Shown: piece after piece, positions 53,033-61,398 of the stretch
Layout of the letters: every line of letters begins with the position of its first letter
Numbering within the stretch: position 1 is the stretch's first letter
Assembly (NCBI GenBank): GCA_934202965.1
Contig: CAKPYN010000003.1
Location: forward strand, 123,348-187,347
Length of the DNA: 64,000 nt
Source of the DNA: an uncultured Megasphaera sp.
GTDB lineage: Bacteria > Bacillota > Negativicutes > Veillonellales > Megasphaeraceae
Direction of reading: 5' to 3'
Notes under the pieces: model-generated
Database searches by the model: none
Seen by the model: only the letters and a program-made list of their open reading frames with translations
Told to the model about the DNA's origin: nothing
Translations under genes and position numbers: made by a program

Positions 53033-54061
53033 TCAATCCTTTCCGCTTTCTCCGAAAACGCCGCCGCGGACAAGCATTGCCATGACATAATCGGCTTCGT
53101 CTTGGCTGGCAAATGGTTCATCGCCCTGGGAATACTTGTCAAACAACGTATAAAAATCTTTCTTTTCTTTCGGTGAACGATAGCCTCGACCGATCGTTGT
53201 CACGGCTCCATAAGGTTCTATGGCAATTGCTCTGCCTGTTTCTTCGTATTCCGGATACCATGTATCAATCGTCCGCAGGGCATTATTGATTTTTTGGGAA
53301 TGCATAGCAGCTACGTCATGGACTTGATACAAAATCTTGCTTTTCTTATTGGTATTATCGTTCTTGTCCAAAACCAGTTCTTCACTGGGGTATACTTCTT
53401 GTCCGTTGCCCAAAAGTGCATAGGCTGTAATTGTTATAAAGAAGTATGGCGTTTTACCACATAAGGCATCGGCAATGCAGGCTGCCAATTCTTCGACTTG
53501 CGCATCTGTTTTTTCAAATGTGTTCATAGCATACTCGTACCCATCAAAGGTCCATGTTTTTTGGTTTTCTTTGTTATGTACGACAATTTCTAATTTTTCT
53601 GCTCCTACTCGGTTTCTCCAAAGAAAACGGCCATTAGCGATATTCAAGGCATACCGTTGGGCTACTTCTTTAAACCCATATGTATCTATATATTTCTGAA
53701 CCATATTGCCAATTTTTTTGTAATGTTCCTCATTATTGCATGCTGACGGATAAGCCACACCAGATAAAAATTTTAATGTAAAACAAAGTTTTAATGTATC
53801 ATGCTGCAAATCCAATGAAGCACTATCCACTGTTTGTGGATTAGGATTTGCAATTTTAGCATCCAACTTTAAAGGATCATTTCCTTCTTTTTTGGTCAGG
53901 CGATTAGAAATCGTTCCTCGCACAGATTTTTCCTTAAGTTCTATGCTCTGCGCATTTTCAGTTCGCGTATCCCATCGTACTTGATACATATATCCGTCAG
54001 ATGCTACCAATTTCTTTTCAAAAGCAAGTACTGTTGTTTTTCTTTCTGTCGTTTTAGCCAT
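53033..54061 (-). CDS. cas7f: Cas7f (Csy3) backbone subunit
   Basis: The 342-residue protein matches Csy3, which polymerises along the crRNA in six copies. Seen are VLAFEKKLVASDGYMYQVRW, ALNIANGRFLWRNRVGAEKLEI, and GRAIAIEPYGAVTTIGRGYR near the C-terminus. ATG 54061 follows AGGAGG and overlaps the cas5f end by 8 bp; the longer open frame upstream is not credible. Confidence 0.95.
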   Translation of the reverse strand: MAKTTERKTTVLAFEKKLVASDGYMYQVRWDTRTENAQSIELKEKSVRGTISNRLTKKEGNDPLKLDAKIANPNPQTVDSASLDLQHDTLKLCFTLKFLSGVAYPSACNNEEHYKKIGNMVQKYIDTYGFKEVAQRYALNIANGRFLWRNRVGAEKLEIVVHNKENQKTWTFDGYEYAMNTFEKTDAQVEELAACIADALCGKTPYFFITITAYALLGNGQEVYPSEELVLDKNDNTNKKSKILYQVHDVAAMHSQKINNALRTIDTWYPEYEETGRAIAIEPYGAVTTIGRGYRSPKEKKDFYTLFDKYSQGDEPFASQDEADYVMAMLVRGGVFGESGKD

Positions 54062-54968
54062 GCTGCATTCCTCCTGCTTGATTTTTACATATATATAATT
54101 GATTTGCGGCATCGTATTCATAGTGCCACATCATGTCTTCTACGGATTGAAAGCGATAGGTCATCCTAAATTCTCCCAAGGTGACTACACTTTCTACAAA
54201 ACAATGGTCTGCTGTTTCGTCTCGTTGATTCGCTACCTTGCCTATAGGCGATATGCCCTTAAAACCAATGGTAATAGGAACCAGCCAACCCGGTTCTCTT
54301 TTTTTAGCATGCCAAGTTTTGGTATTTTTTCCATTCTCTGTCTCACTGTATACATGTATACTCAAAAAATCTAACAAAGCATCCAACTTGTCTGCTTTTG
54401 CATTATCTTGGGATTGAAGCAGTTCGCTTCGTTCGATAAGGGCATAGCCCGGCATCAGACTGCAAATCATGTTTCTTTCTTCTGTACGCGTGTTTTCTGG
54501 TATATACTTGATTTCTATATTTTCATCATAGCCTACGACATCACCGGACGCCAATTTTGTCTGCCAAAGGATGGTCTGCAAATTTGCTTTGCATAGCTTT
54601 TCGTTATCACCGGATACACCATGAGCTTCTATAACTAAGGACACATCCAGATGGATACGCGCTTCTTCAATAAAAGGAGGGCGTTCAAAATTGCCTGTCC
54701 GTTTATTTTTTTTCAAGGGATTCGCCGTACCAATAATACTACTAAAATGTCCTTTTTTATATGTCTGCAGTTGGCATTGATGACTGATAACCGCGGTCTG
54801 AGTCAATTCTAGTTGTTCCAATCCCGGTATCATCTGCAGCTTGCGCTGCCACGCATGCACGGCGCCCAGCCAAGCTGTCATGGCTGGAAATCCTATGGTA
54901 TAACAGCTGCTCATGGCATTGGCGTTTTGAATGTGGATATGGTGCAATACAATATATGTTTTGTTCAA
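54054..54968 (-). CDS. cas5f: Cas5f (Csy2)
   Basis: The 304-residue protein opens with YIVLHHIHIQNANAMSSCYT and GFPAMTAWLGAVHAWQRKL, characteristic of Csy2, and later has the RIHLDVSLVIEAHG-like and CSLMPGYALIERSELL segments. With Cas8f it caps the 5' end of the crRNA and reads the PAM. It appears to start at TTG 54968, which overlaps the cas8f stop by 4 bp. Confidence 0.93.
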   Translation of the reverse strand: MNKTYIVLHHIHIQNANAMSSCYTIGFPAMTAWLGAVHAWQRKLQMIPGLEQLELTQTAVISHQCQLQTYKKGHFSSIIGTANPLKKNKRTGNFERPPFIEEARIHLDVSLVIEAHGVSGDNEKLCKANLQTILWQTKLASGDVVGYDENIEIKYIPENTRTEERNMICSLMPGYALIERSELLQSQDNAKADKLDALLDFLSIHVYSETENGKNTKTWHAKKREPGWLVPITIGFKGISPIGKVANQRDETADHCFVESVVTLGEFRMTYRFQSVEDMMWHYEYDAANQLYICKNQAGGMQHG

Positions 54969-56134
54969 TGTTCTCTCACATCCTTTCGTATGGCATCTCG
55001 CATGATCTTCTTGACATATGCCAGTTCGTCATCCCCTAAAAGGACTTTATCTTTTCCCAGGATACGAAAATATTTGTTGATAACCCAGCGGCCAAACTGC
55101 GTTTGTAATTCGCGTTCCCACGTTTCATTGTCTTTTCGCTGCAGGGCATATGCTTCATCCAGCCATATTTTCTGTGCCTGCGGCAGTGATTCATAGTCTT
55201 TTTGCAGGCTCCATCCTGCAGTTTTTTCCCGCAGCATATAGCAATAGGTCCATGCCAGCTGCATGATACAACCTATGATTTCTTCCCGTTTCCTGCGTAC
55301 GTGCCTATTATTTATGCCGTTTGTCAAGATATCGGTATGCAGGGTTCTAAATAACGTCACATATTCTTTATATGGCAAGGTTTCCTGGAAAAAGTCTTTT
55401 TTAGGAATTCGTATATCTTTCTTTTGTATGACAGGCGGCAGGGATGACAACGCCCAAAAGCTGCCGCCATGTGCTGAATTCAGAGCACTGATATTCTGCG
55501 GCTTAGTACCGCCAAAATGAATATCCGTTATATCCGCCCAGGTTCGATAGGATTCCCCATAGTGACTGTTTTCGGCATCACGGCATGCTTTTCTCCGGCG
55601 GTTTTCTTCCATCATTCTTCTTTTTATTTCTACCATGATGCTCGACGACGGCAATACACTCACTAGGTGATATGCTGCAGGCGATATAGGAAAATACACT
55701 TGCTTGATATATCCATTAGTCTGCGTCGGCTGACTGGGACGGCATATGTCAGTAACCATAGAAGATATCTGGGTGAATGAAACACCTAGTTGTTCTATTT
55801 CCTGCTGTAGCTGCACATCAACTTTCTGCAAATGCTGCAGTATGGTTTTCCCGTCTTCCAACTCATACAATAGAAATTTTGCCGTTCCCATATATGCCGC
55901 ATTGACAACGATATCTACGGGATGTTGTGTAGTAGCTGTCACTACGTAAGGCAAATTAGTCTGCTTGTTTGTATCATTGATATCCACGTTTTTACTGCTG
56001 GGATGGGTAAATTTGCTGGCATGGGTAGCCAGTGTGCAATCCGGTATATGTTTGATTATTCCTTCCAGCCATGCAGCCGATGTTTTTTCTTTGGCTGCTG
56101 CCTGATTTTTGACATATTCCATAAACATGCTCAC
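54965..56134 (-). CDS. cas8f: Cas8f (Csy1) large subunit
   Basis: The 389-residue protein carries the Csy1 hallmark FGGTKPQNISALNSAHGGSF, followed by WALSSLPP, and a helical C-terminal part that contacts Cas2-3. In type I-F it recognises the CC PAM with Cas5f. Length is slightly below the Pseudomonas protein (about 430). It lies 15 bp after cas2-3. Confidence 0.95.
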   Translation of the reverse strand: MSMFMEYVKNQAAAKEKTSAAWLEGIIKHIPDCTLATHASKFTHPSSKNVDINDTNKQTNLPYVVTATTQHPVDIVVNAAYMGTAKFLLYELEDGKTILQHLQKVDVQLQQEIEQLGVSFTQISSMVTDICRPSQPTQTNGYIKQVYFPISPAAYHLVSVLPSSSIMVEIKRRMMEENRRRKACRDAENSHYGESYRTWADITDIHFGGTKPQNISALNSAHGGSFWALSSLPPVIQKKDIRIPKKDFFQETLPYKEYVTLFRTLHTDILTNGINNRHVRRKREEIIGCIMQLAWTYCYMLREKTAGWSLQKDYESLPQAQKIWLDEAYALQRKDNETWERELQTQFGRWVINKYFRILGKDKVLLGDDELAYVKKIMRDAIRKDVREH

Positions 56135-56149
56135 TGTATATTCGCCTCC

Positions 56150-59100
56150 TTATTGTTTAAAAAAGCCAAAATCATCTGTATAATACCACTGGACATTACT
56201 ATTCTTATCTCCATAATCAGGAATTGTAACTTCCCCCCATTTCTTAGAAATTCGTTCTAATTCTTTCTCTTCATCCTCTGTATCCGATAAATATTTCCGT
56301 AATAAATGTATATAATTTCGCGATAACCAAAGTCGTTGTTTCATCATATCATCAGCTTCATACGGTTGTATTCCTAAATCTTTGTTTCTCGATTCATAAA
56401 TTTTTTTGCGCTCGTCATACTCCTGAAAAGTTATATCTCCTTGACAATATACTGCATACAACGTTAGGTTATCCACTATTTGTTCACGAAAACGATTGCA
56501 TTGCTGTGGCAATGCTGTCATCCACCACCACTCATTTTGCCATCCATTGCACGTTGCTGGGCCAATCCCTTTTTTATCATTGAAATCAGCCATCGTCTGC
56601 TGTTCCAAGTCGATGAGCTTTTGCATCGGATGTAATATGGCTGCTTTTTGAATGCGGGGTATGGCATCAATTCGTGCGGCAAATGCATCCACATCAATGA
56701 GCTGTGTCAAATCATGACTCTGTAGCCGATACGTTTGACTTTCATAACCAGGACGTATAAAAGCAAGCCCATTTTTACCGTTGAGTCCGCGAATATTAAA
56801 CTGCATCACTGCTACATTGGGTACCGCTCTATCTGTCAAACAGATCCGATGCCGCAGTACACGCCCGGCTAACTGAATGATGGATCGATAGGAAGACGGC
56901 TCGATGACTGCCCAGTCAAAATCATGATCTCGGCCTACTTCTTCTACCGGCGTCGCCACGACCATAAACAAGACATTCTCTGCTGTCGTCGTATCTAATA
57001 CGCGCCGCACTATGGTGTCCTGCAGACACGCCTTGGCATCTTTGCGTTTGAGTACGCGGTCCAAATATTTCTCCTGCATATGACGCAACAGCAAAATCTG
57101 TCGGCTGTGATACGTCATAATCCGTGCCGTATAGCCTTCACGCCAGTTGCAGGTCAGCAAATATTGGCTTACCTGCACGCAAGGGTCAATATTGGCAGTG
57201 CGAATGATACCAAATGACACATTTTTTCCTGTTTTATCGTCTACGATATGATTATTGCCATGTAGTGTTTCCGCAGCCTGGCGTATGGCATCCCAATACG
57301 TCGTCATGTCATTTGACGGTTTCACAGACACAATCATCCCTTTTCGTTTGACCGGCTGTTTCAACAATCTAGCCACTCGTTTGGCAACAAACGAAGCGTG
57401 CACTTTCTTATAGGCTTCGTTGTCACTTGCATTCAGCCGCTGTACTGTCGTTTTAAATTCATCGCAAAGCACGAGACTGCATCGGTTCTTCTCTGCAAAA
57501 AACGCGTTGCAGCAAGCCAACCCGGCCGTGTATGCCCGATACATGCCTTCTGCCAAATCAGGCGGAATCGTCGCTGAGGAAATAGCTACATTACGACCCA
57601 TCATGCCTGCTAAATGCACTAATCTAGCAATAGCAATTAAATCTTTTTTCGTAAAATCATCAATTTCGTCAATGACCAAATCTGATGACATCAATCGCAA
57701 AAAAGGAAGCATATATCGGCCGCCGCGAATTGTTTCTGTCGCACCAATCATGTGGTCAATCGTTGCGACCAAAACGGGTTTATACAATAACGCCTTGTGC
57801 TTGGCCGCCTGCGGACCTTGAAAGAAAATAGAAAGAAATTGTTGATTTTCATTGGTTGTATCCATATATTCTATTTTCTCTTGTATGGGTTCAGGACCGT
57901 ATACAGCCGGTTCTTCTACCTTGTCTGTCTCATACAGCTCCCGTACTGCAGTAGAACCAATCAATACGGCTAAATCTGATGAATCCAAGCCCAATCGTTG
58001 TCGATACTCGTCACCGGTCTGTAGGGTCAACGACCGCAAACCCAAAGCCAACACATAGCGGAGAGATTTTTCATCGGCCGATACAGCCTGCATGATTTTC
58101 GCATTGGCAATCGTTTTGCCACAGCCAGTACTTGCCATATTGACAATAAAAAATGTCTGGTCGTCTTCTGTCTTTTTACGAAATTCCCGAATTTTTTCCA
58201 TTGCCGTATCCTGCCAGCGGTACCATTTGGGACTTTTCCGGCGTAATGCCGGAACGTCATATACAGTTTCCATTTCTTTGGCAAACCGCGGAAGCTGTTG
58301 TGCTATTCTGACCGCCTGGCTTGTAACTCCTGTAATATGATCTTCCAACGTTTGCTTTAACTGGCCATGGTCGGTATTGGCCCAAAGTGTTTTGGAGGAG
58401 GCCTTCGCAGAGTCCGTCTCCTTAGCAGGCAGTGAAGAGTAATAATAATCACCAATCATCAAGCATAAACGGGCATCATGTAATACGTGGCGCAGTGCAG
58501 GTTTATTCTCAAACAGCTGTAACAATTTTTTCTGGTTTTGCAGTACCTTGCGGGCCCAGCGCTTGATTTGTTTTTGCCAGATGCTAGAATGTTCTATCAA
58601 CATTCCTTTAGGAAAACGAAAACATTGGCTTTGTTCATCTGAATCAGTACATGCTTCATTTTTATATCCCCATGAGGCATCTATACGCTCCATAATGGAA
58701 TCAAAATCAAGTGCTGTCGTGTCGTCATATTTATCTTTATCATGCGAATTGATTTGCGGCATTTTATGATGTGACAAGATTAACCAAATGACCAGGCGTG
58801 CGATAGGCGGAAGCTGTTTTATCTGTATGGTATCGTATGGCTGCTGTAGCGCAGCCTTTAGTTTTCTTTCCTTGACAGTACCTGCTGCCAAGGCCTGCAG
58901 CCATATACTGTCATCCTCTGCGGCCTGCGTGTAATGCACCAAGGCTTCCAGTATCTTGCAAGAAACCCACTCATGACGGAATGGATCTGGGTTGGCTTTG
59001 AAAGAGCTATCATTTTTGTGTTTTAAAAACTGTTTTAATTTCACCTGGAAACACTGAGAAACCTTACCACTGTCGTGCCATAAACTTGCTATCGCTGCCA

Positions 59101-59443
59101 GCATCTTTATTTCTGGCAAATACTGCCAATCGCTTTCCCACTCGCTGTGATTGAGGTTCCGACGTGTTGTGCTGATGGGGACAACGCCAACATCATTAAA
59201 TTTGCTGCGATTTCCTACAATCCAGCGTACTTCACTGCGGCTGCGAGAACGAATCCAATGGCAGGCCACAGCCATATTTTTAGTAGCATTCCGTTGCAGC
59301 AATACTTTTACGGTTTGCAAGCCATCTTCCGTGATGACTGTTTTCCACATATCGCTGCCAATACGATCTGCGAAATTATCTAAAATTTTTCGTACCGTAT
59401 AGATGCTTTTCTTTTCACTGCGGCTAATAAATAAGACCATCAT
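56150..59443 (-). CDS. cas3f: Cas2-3 fusion: adaptation subunit, HD nuclease and helicase
   Basis: The protein of about 1097 residues has an N-terminal Cas2 domain (MMVLFISRSEKKSIYTVRKILDNFA, split by a few residues), followed by the HD nuclease (IASLWHDSGKVSQCFQ). The superfamily 2 helicase has MASTGCGKTIANAKIM (Walker A) and DLVIDEIDDF (Walker B), and a C-terminal IQLAGRVLRHR motif VI. It joins Cas1 in spacer uptake and degrades targets marked by the Csy complex. I start at ATG 59443 with TAGGAG 9 bp upstream; an earlier TTG is less likely. Its promoter is the target of the pseudo-array described below. Confidence 0.96.
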   Translation of the reverse strand: MMVLFISRSEKKSIYTVRKILDNFADRIGSDMWKTVITEDGLQTVKVLLQRNATKNMAVACHWIRSRSRSEVRWIVGNRSKFNDVGVVPISTTRRNLNHSEWESDWQYLPEIKMLAAIASLWHDSGKVSQCFQVKLKQFLKHKNDSSFKANPDPFRHEWVSCKILEALVHYTQAAEDDSIWLQALAAGTVKERKLKAALQQPYDTIQIKQLPPIARLVIWLILSHHKMPQINSHDKDKYDDTTALDFDSIMERIDASWGYKNEACTDSDEQSQCFRFPKGMLIEHSSIWQKQIKRWARKVLQNQKKLLQLFENKPALRHVLHDARLCLMIGDYYYSSLPAKETDSAKASSKTLWANTDHGQLKQTLEDHITGVTSQAVRIAQQLPRFAKEMETVYDVPALRRKSPKWYRWQDTAMEKIREFRKKTEDDQTFFIVNMASTGCGKTIANAKIMQAVSADEKSLRYVLALGLRSLTLQTGDEYRQRLGLDSSDLAVLIGSTAVRELYETDKVEEPAVYGPEPIQEKIEYMDTTNENQQFLSIFFQGPQAAKHKALLYKPVLVATIDHMIGATETIRGGRYMLPFLRLMSSDLVIDEIDDFTKKDLIAIARLVHLAGMMGRNVAISSATIPPDLAEGMYRAYTAGLACCNAFFAEKNRCSLVLCDEFKTTVQRLNASDNEAYKKVHASFVAKRVARLLKQPVKRKGMIVSVKPSNDMTTYWDAIRQAAETLHGNNHIVDDKTGKNVSFGIIRTANIDPCVQVSQYLLTCNWREGYTARIMTYHSRQILLLRHMQEKYLDRVLKRKDAKACLQDTIVRRVLDTTTAENVLFMVVATPVEEVGRDHDFDWAVIEPSSYRSIIQLAGRVLRHRICLTDRAVPNVAVMQFNIRGLNGKNGLAFIRPGYESQTYRLQSHDLTQLIDVDAFAARIDAIPRIQKAAILHPMQKLIDLEQQTMADFNDKKGIGPATCNGWQNEWWWMTALPQQCNRFREQIVDNLTLYAVYCQGDITFQEYDERKKIYESRNKDLGIQPYEADDMMKQRLWLSRNYIHLLRKYLSDTEDEEKELERISKKWGEVTIPDYGDKNSNVQWYYTDDFGFFKQ

Positions 59444-59493
59444 AGGCAACAGCTCCTATACCATTACAGATTTTGTACACTAAGTATATGTGC

Positions 59494-59522
59494 AGTATAT
59501 CATTGTTAATATTAAATTACAA
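59494..59522 (-). promoter_or_regulatory. Predicted promoter of cas2-3 and csy genes
   Basis: TTGTAA (59517-59522), a 17-bp spacer and TATACT (59494-59499), with an upstream TGA giving an extended -10, on the minus strand. It is the only good promoter between cas1 and cas2-3 downstream of the pseudo-array, and sits about 45 bp before the cas2-3 ATG. Confidence 0.8.
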
Positions 59523-59525
59523 TGG
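59507..59525 (-). promoter_or_regulatory. Partial protospacer with CC PAM over the cas promoter
   Basis: Reading the minus strand, CC (59525-59524) is followed by ATTGTAATTTAATATTA (59523-59507). The first 11 bases equal the start of the pseudo-spacer at 59616, position 12 differs, and 13-17 match again. It covers the whole -35 box and about half the spacer of the cas2-3 promoter. CC is the established type I-F PAM. Confidence 0.8.
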
Positions 59526-59568
59526 TACTTATTATATATTCTAAAAAATCTTATTCTATTTCATCATG

Positions 59569-59644
59569 TTAGAAAACTGCTTATGCAGCAGGTGATATAT
59601 AATACTAAATTACAATATTCTAAACTGTTTATGCAACAGATATT
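59569..59644 (-). CRISPR. Degenerate mini-CRISPR (repeat-like / pseudo-spacer / repeat-like), CreR-like
   Basis: Two repeat-like units lie in the cas1 to cas2-3 gap: 59617-59644 (21 of 28 bases as in the array repeat) and 59569-59596 (20 of 28). Stem changes are compensatory: CTGCC/GGCAG becomes CTGTT/AACAG in the first and CTGCT/AGCAG in the second, so Cas6f-type hairpins are kept. The first unit keeps a TTTAGAAT handle. Between them is a 20-nt pseudo-spacer (59616-59597). A TATAAT at 59645-59650 lies directly upstream, with at best a distant -35, so the RNA may start inside the first unit or come by readthrough from cas1. No toxin-like ORF is present. The likely product is one guide RNA aimed at the cas promoter. 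Confidence 0.8.
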
Positions 59645-59690
59645 ATTATAGTACATCTACGAATAAAAAATGTAAATACATAATGCTGTT

Positions 59691-60671
59691 TTATTCGTCT
59701 TTCTCTTTTTTATCAGGCGTTTCTTTAAAAAATTCGCTGCATTTCTTTACTTCGTCAAACATAAAATCCAACACATGATGGGCTGTAAAGGCCTGCAGAC
59801 AGATTTGTCTAAATTCTTTATCTTTTGCGCCTTCGTATGCACAAATAAAGGCCCACGGCAACACGATACTGTCCTTGATTAAATCGGCTACATCAAATAC
59901 TAACGCCCCGCGCCGCGTCTTTCCATGCATGACAGCAAAGCCGTGCGGAATTCCTAAAACCCAGAGCGTACAAGCAGCCAAGCCATATGCCAGGTAATTT
60001 CCATGATTTAAGAAAATATTGGCATCATCGCTGCCCGTATGTTCTCTGGAAAATTCACCCCAGTTGCTTCTTGCAGCAGCATACTTATATAAATTTTTGG
60101 TAAAAGCAGCTTCACTCGTCAGCAATTCTGTCACTGTAGCTGCTTTTGAGATAGCCATCCTAAACGTTTTCAGGGCTTTTTCCACTTCTGCATCATCACT
60201 GTAAAAATTATAATTGTGCAGTTCTTTATCCGTACTCCATACAGTTTCTAAAAAACGAGTTCGCTGCAATTGAAATTCTTTGGCGATGGTCAATCGTTTC
60301 GCTTCATCAAACCAAAACGAAAGCCATCCTTGTACATATGCAGTAGGCCGATATTCCGATTGTGGACATAACCATTCTATATCTGTTCCAGCAAATAAAG
60401 GCGTTCCTCCGCCACCACAAAATCCTACTAAAACTCCAGCTTGAGCCAACAACCGCATCGCCGCTTGCGTAATAGATGTCCCTGTTCCCAATAAAATAAC
60501 CGTAGTATTAGCAATCGGTATATTCCAATATAAATTTTCTTTTTTAGCTTCTGTTAAATATACAACACATCCATCTTTTTGCATAACACGGCAATGTTCT
60601 ATGTAGTATATATTCGCTCTTTTAGAATGAAGAATGGTTTTATACTTAGATGAATCCATATCTAATTGCAT
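59691..60671 (-). CDS. cas1: Cas1, type I-F integrase
   Basis: The 326-residue Cas1 has VILLGTGTSITQAAMRLLAQAG in the N-terminal part. The metal-binding site is spread over TSEAAFTKNLYK (Glu), FAVMHGKTRRGALVFD (His) and DVADLIKD (Asp), all present. It inserts new spacers together with Cas2-3. ATG 60671 has GAGGTGA upstream. It is the first gene of the locus and is separated from cas2-3 by the 240-bp regulatory gap. Confidence 0.96.
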   Translation of the reverse strand: MQLDMDSSKYKTILHSKRANIYYIEHCRVMQKDGCVVYLTEAKKENLYWNIPIANTTVILLGTGTSITQAAMRLLAQAGVLVGFCGGGGTPLFAGTDIEWLCPQSEYRPTAYVQGWLSFWFDEAKRLTIAKEFQLQRTRFLETVWSTDKELHNYNFYSDDAEVEKALKTFRMAISKAATVTELLTSEAAFTKNLYKYAAARSNWGEFSREHTGSDDANIFLNHGNYLAYGLAACTLWVLGIPHGFAVMHGKTRRGALVFDVADLIKDSIVLPWAFICAYEGAKDKEFRQICLQAFTAHHVLDFMFDEVKKCSEFFKETPDKKEKDE

Positions 60672-60808
60672 ACGCTTTCACCTCAAATTATTTTTATTTT
60701 TCATATTTGTGATCATTCATAATTAATTATATCTATAATTTTATTATATACCAGCAAGTTATTTTATGCGAATAAAATACGCCCCCTTGATTTTCCCTAT
60801 GTTTTTTT

Positions 60809-60825
60809 TACAAAATATGCTACAC
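60809..60825 (+). promoter_or_regulatory. Candidate promoter of the fumarate reductase operon
   Basis: A TGCTACACT extended -10 lies near 60817-60825, about 50 bp before the ATG at 60873. A good -35 is not evident. The gap 60672-60872 also holds the divergent cas1 promoter, which I cannot fix; a TATAAT near 60745 is one option. Confidence 0.4.
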
Positions 60826-60872
60826 TAATTGATAGACTTGCTCAAAATAAAAAACAAAGTTGGTGAAAATAG

Positions 60873-61388
60873 ATGGCATGGATTCCGCATCCACATAGAC
60901 CACATAGACGTTATTTTTATGTAGTTATTTTGACAGGATTATTTCTTGTATGCATGGGCGAGATACTTCATTCTCCCATAGATGTATTGGGCGGTGCAAC
61001 TCCCAAACATGCATCTGCCGCGAATGAAAAACTTACAGGCGAGTATATTGTTCTCGTTTCTCCGTCCCTACAACCTACCTCACAGGCACAACAGCAGTTT
61101 TTTGATTCATTTATTCATCGCTCAATTTCTCTTTCTGATTGGAATTATTCATCATTTCGTATCTACGTCCCTTCCGATAATGAGGCATTATGTACATATG
61201 CACAGCACTGGGCAAACAAACTTACGGCACAGCATATTGCCGTGCGAGTCATTCCGATGAATGAAGTCATGCTTCGCTCTCGCCTGCTTGCCGGCAAATA
61301 TGAAACAACCATTGTACCTGTCGCATTTTTATCTGATCATGCTGTTTCGGCACAGCAGTTTCACATAAAAAGTTATGAAATGAGGTAA
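60873..61388 (+). CDS. Hypothetical membrane-anchored protein upstream of fumarate reductase
   Basis: The 171-residue protein has a basic His/Arg-rich start, then one membrane segment (YFYVVILTGLFLVCMGEIL, about residues 15-33) and an external domain of about 130 residues. I do not recognise the domain. YIVLVSPSLQPTSQAQQQFF and later VRVIPMNEVMLRSRL suggest an alternating alpha/beta fold. It starts the operon with the anchor and flavoprotein subunits, 10 bp upstream of the anchor gene. A role in that complex is only guilt by location. Confidence 0.6.
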   Translation: MAWIPHPHRPHRRYFYVVILTGLFLVCMGEILHSPIDVLGGATPKHASAANEKLTGEYIVLVSPSLQPTSQAQQQFFDSFIHRSISLSDWNYSSFRIYVPSDNEALCTYAQHWANKLTAQHIAVRVIPMNEVMLRSRLLAGKYETTIVPVAFLSDHAVSAQQFHIKSYEMR

Positions 61389-61398
61389 AAGTAATCGT

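Noticed and set aside
59535..59568. A possible third decayed repeat (ATTCTAAA near 59538) upstream of the cas2-3 promoter
   Set aside because: Only the 8-base handle-like string is present; no stem can form, so chance in A+T-rich DNA is enough.
59450..59690. A CreT-type toxin ORF beside the mini-CRISPR
   Set aside because: No start with a usable ribosome site and no small basic or hydrophobic ORF was found on either strand.
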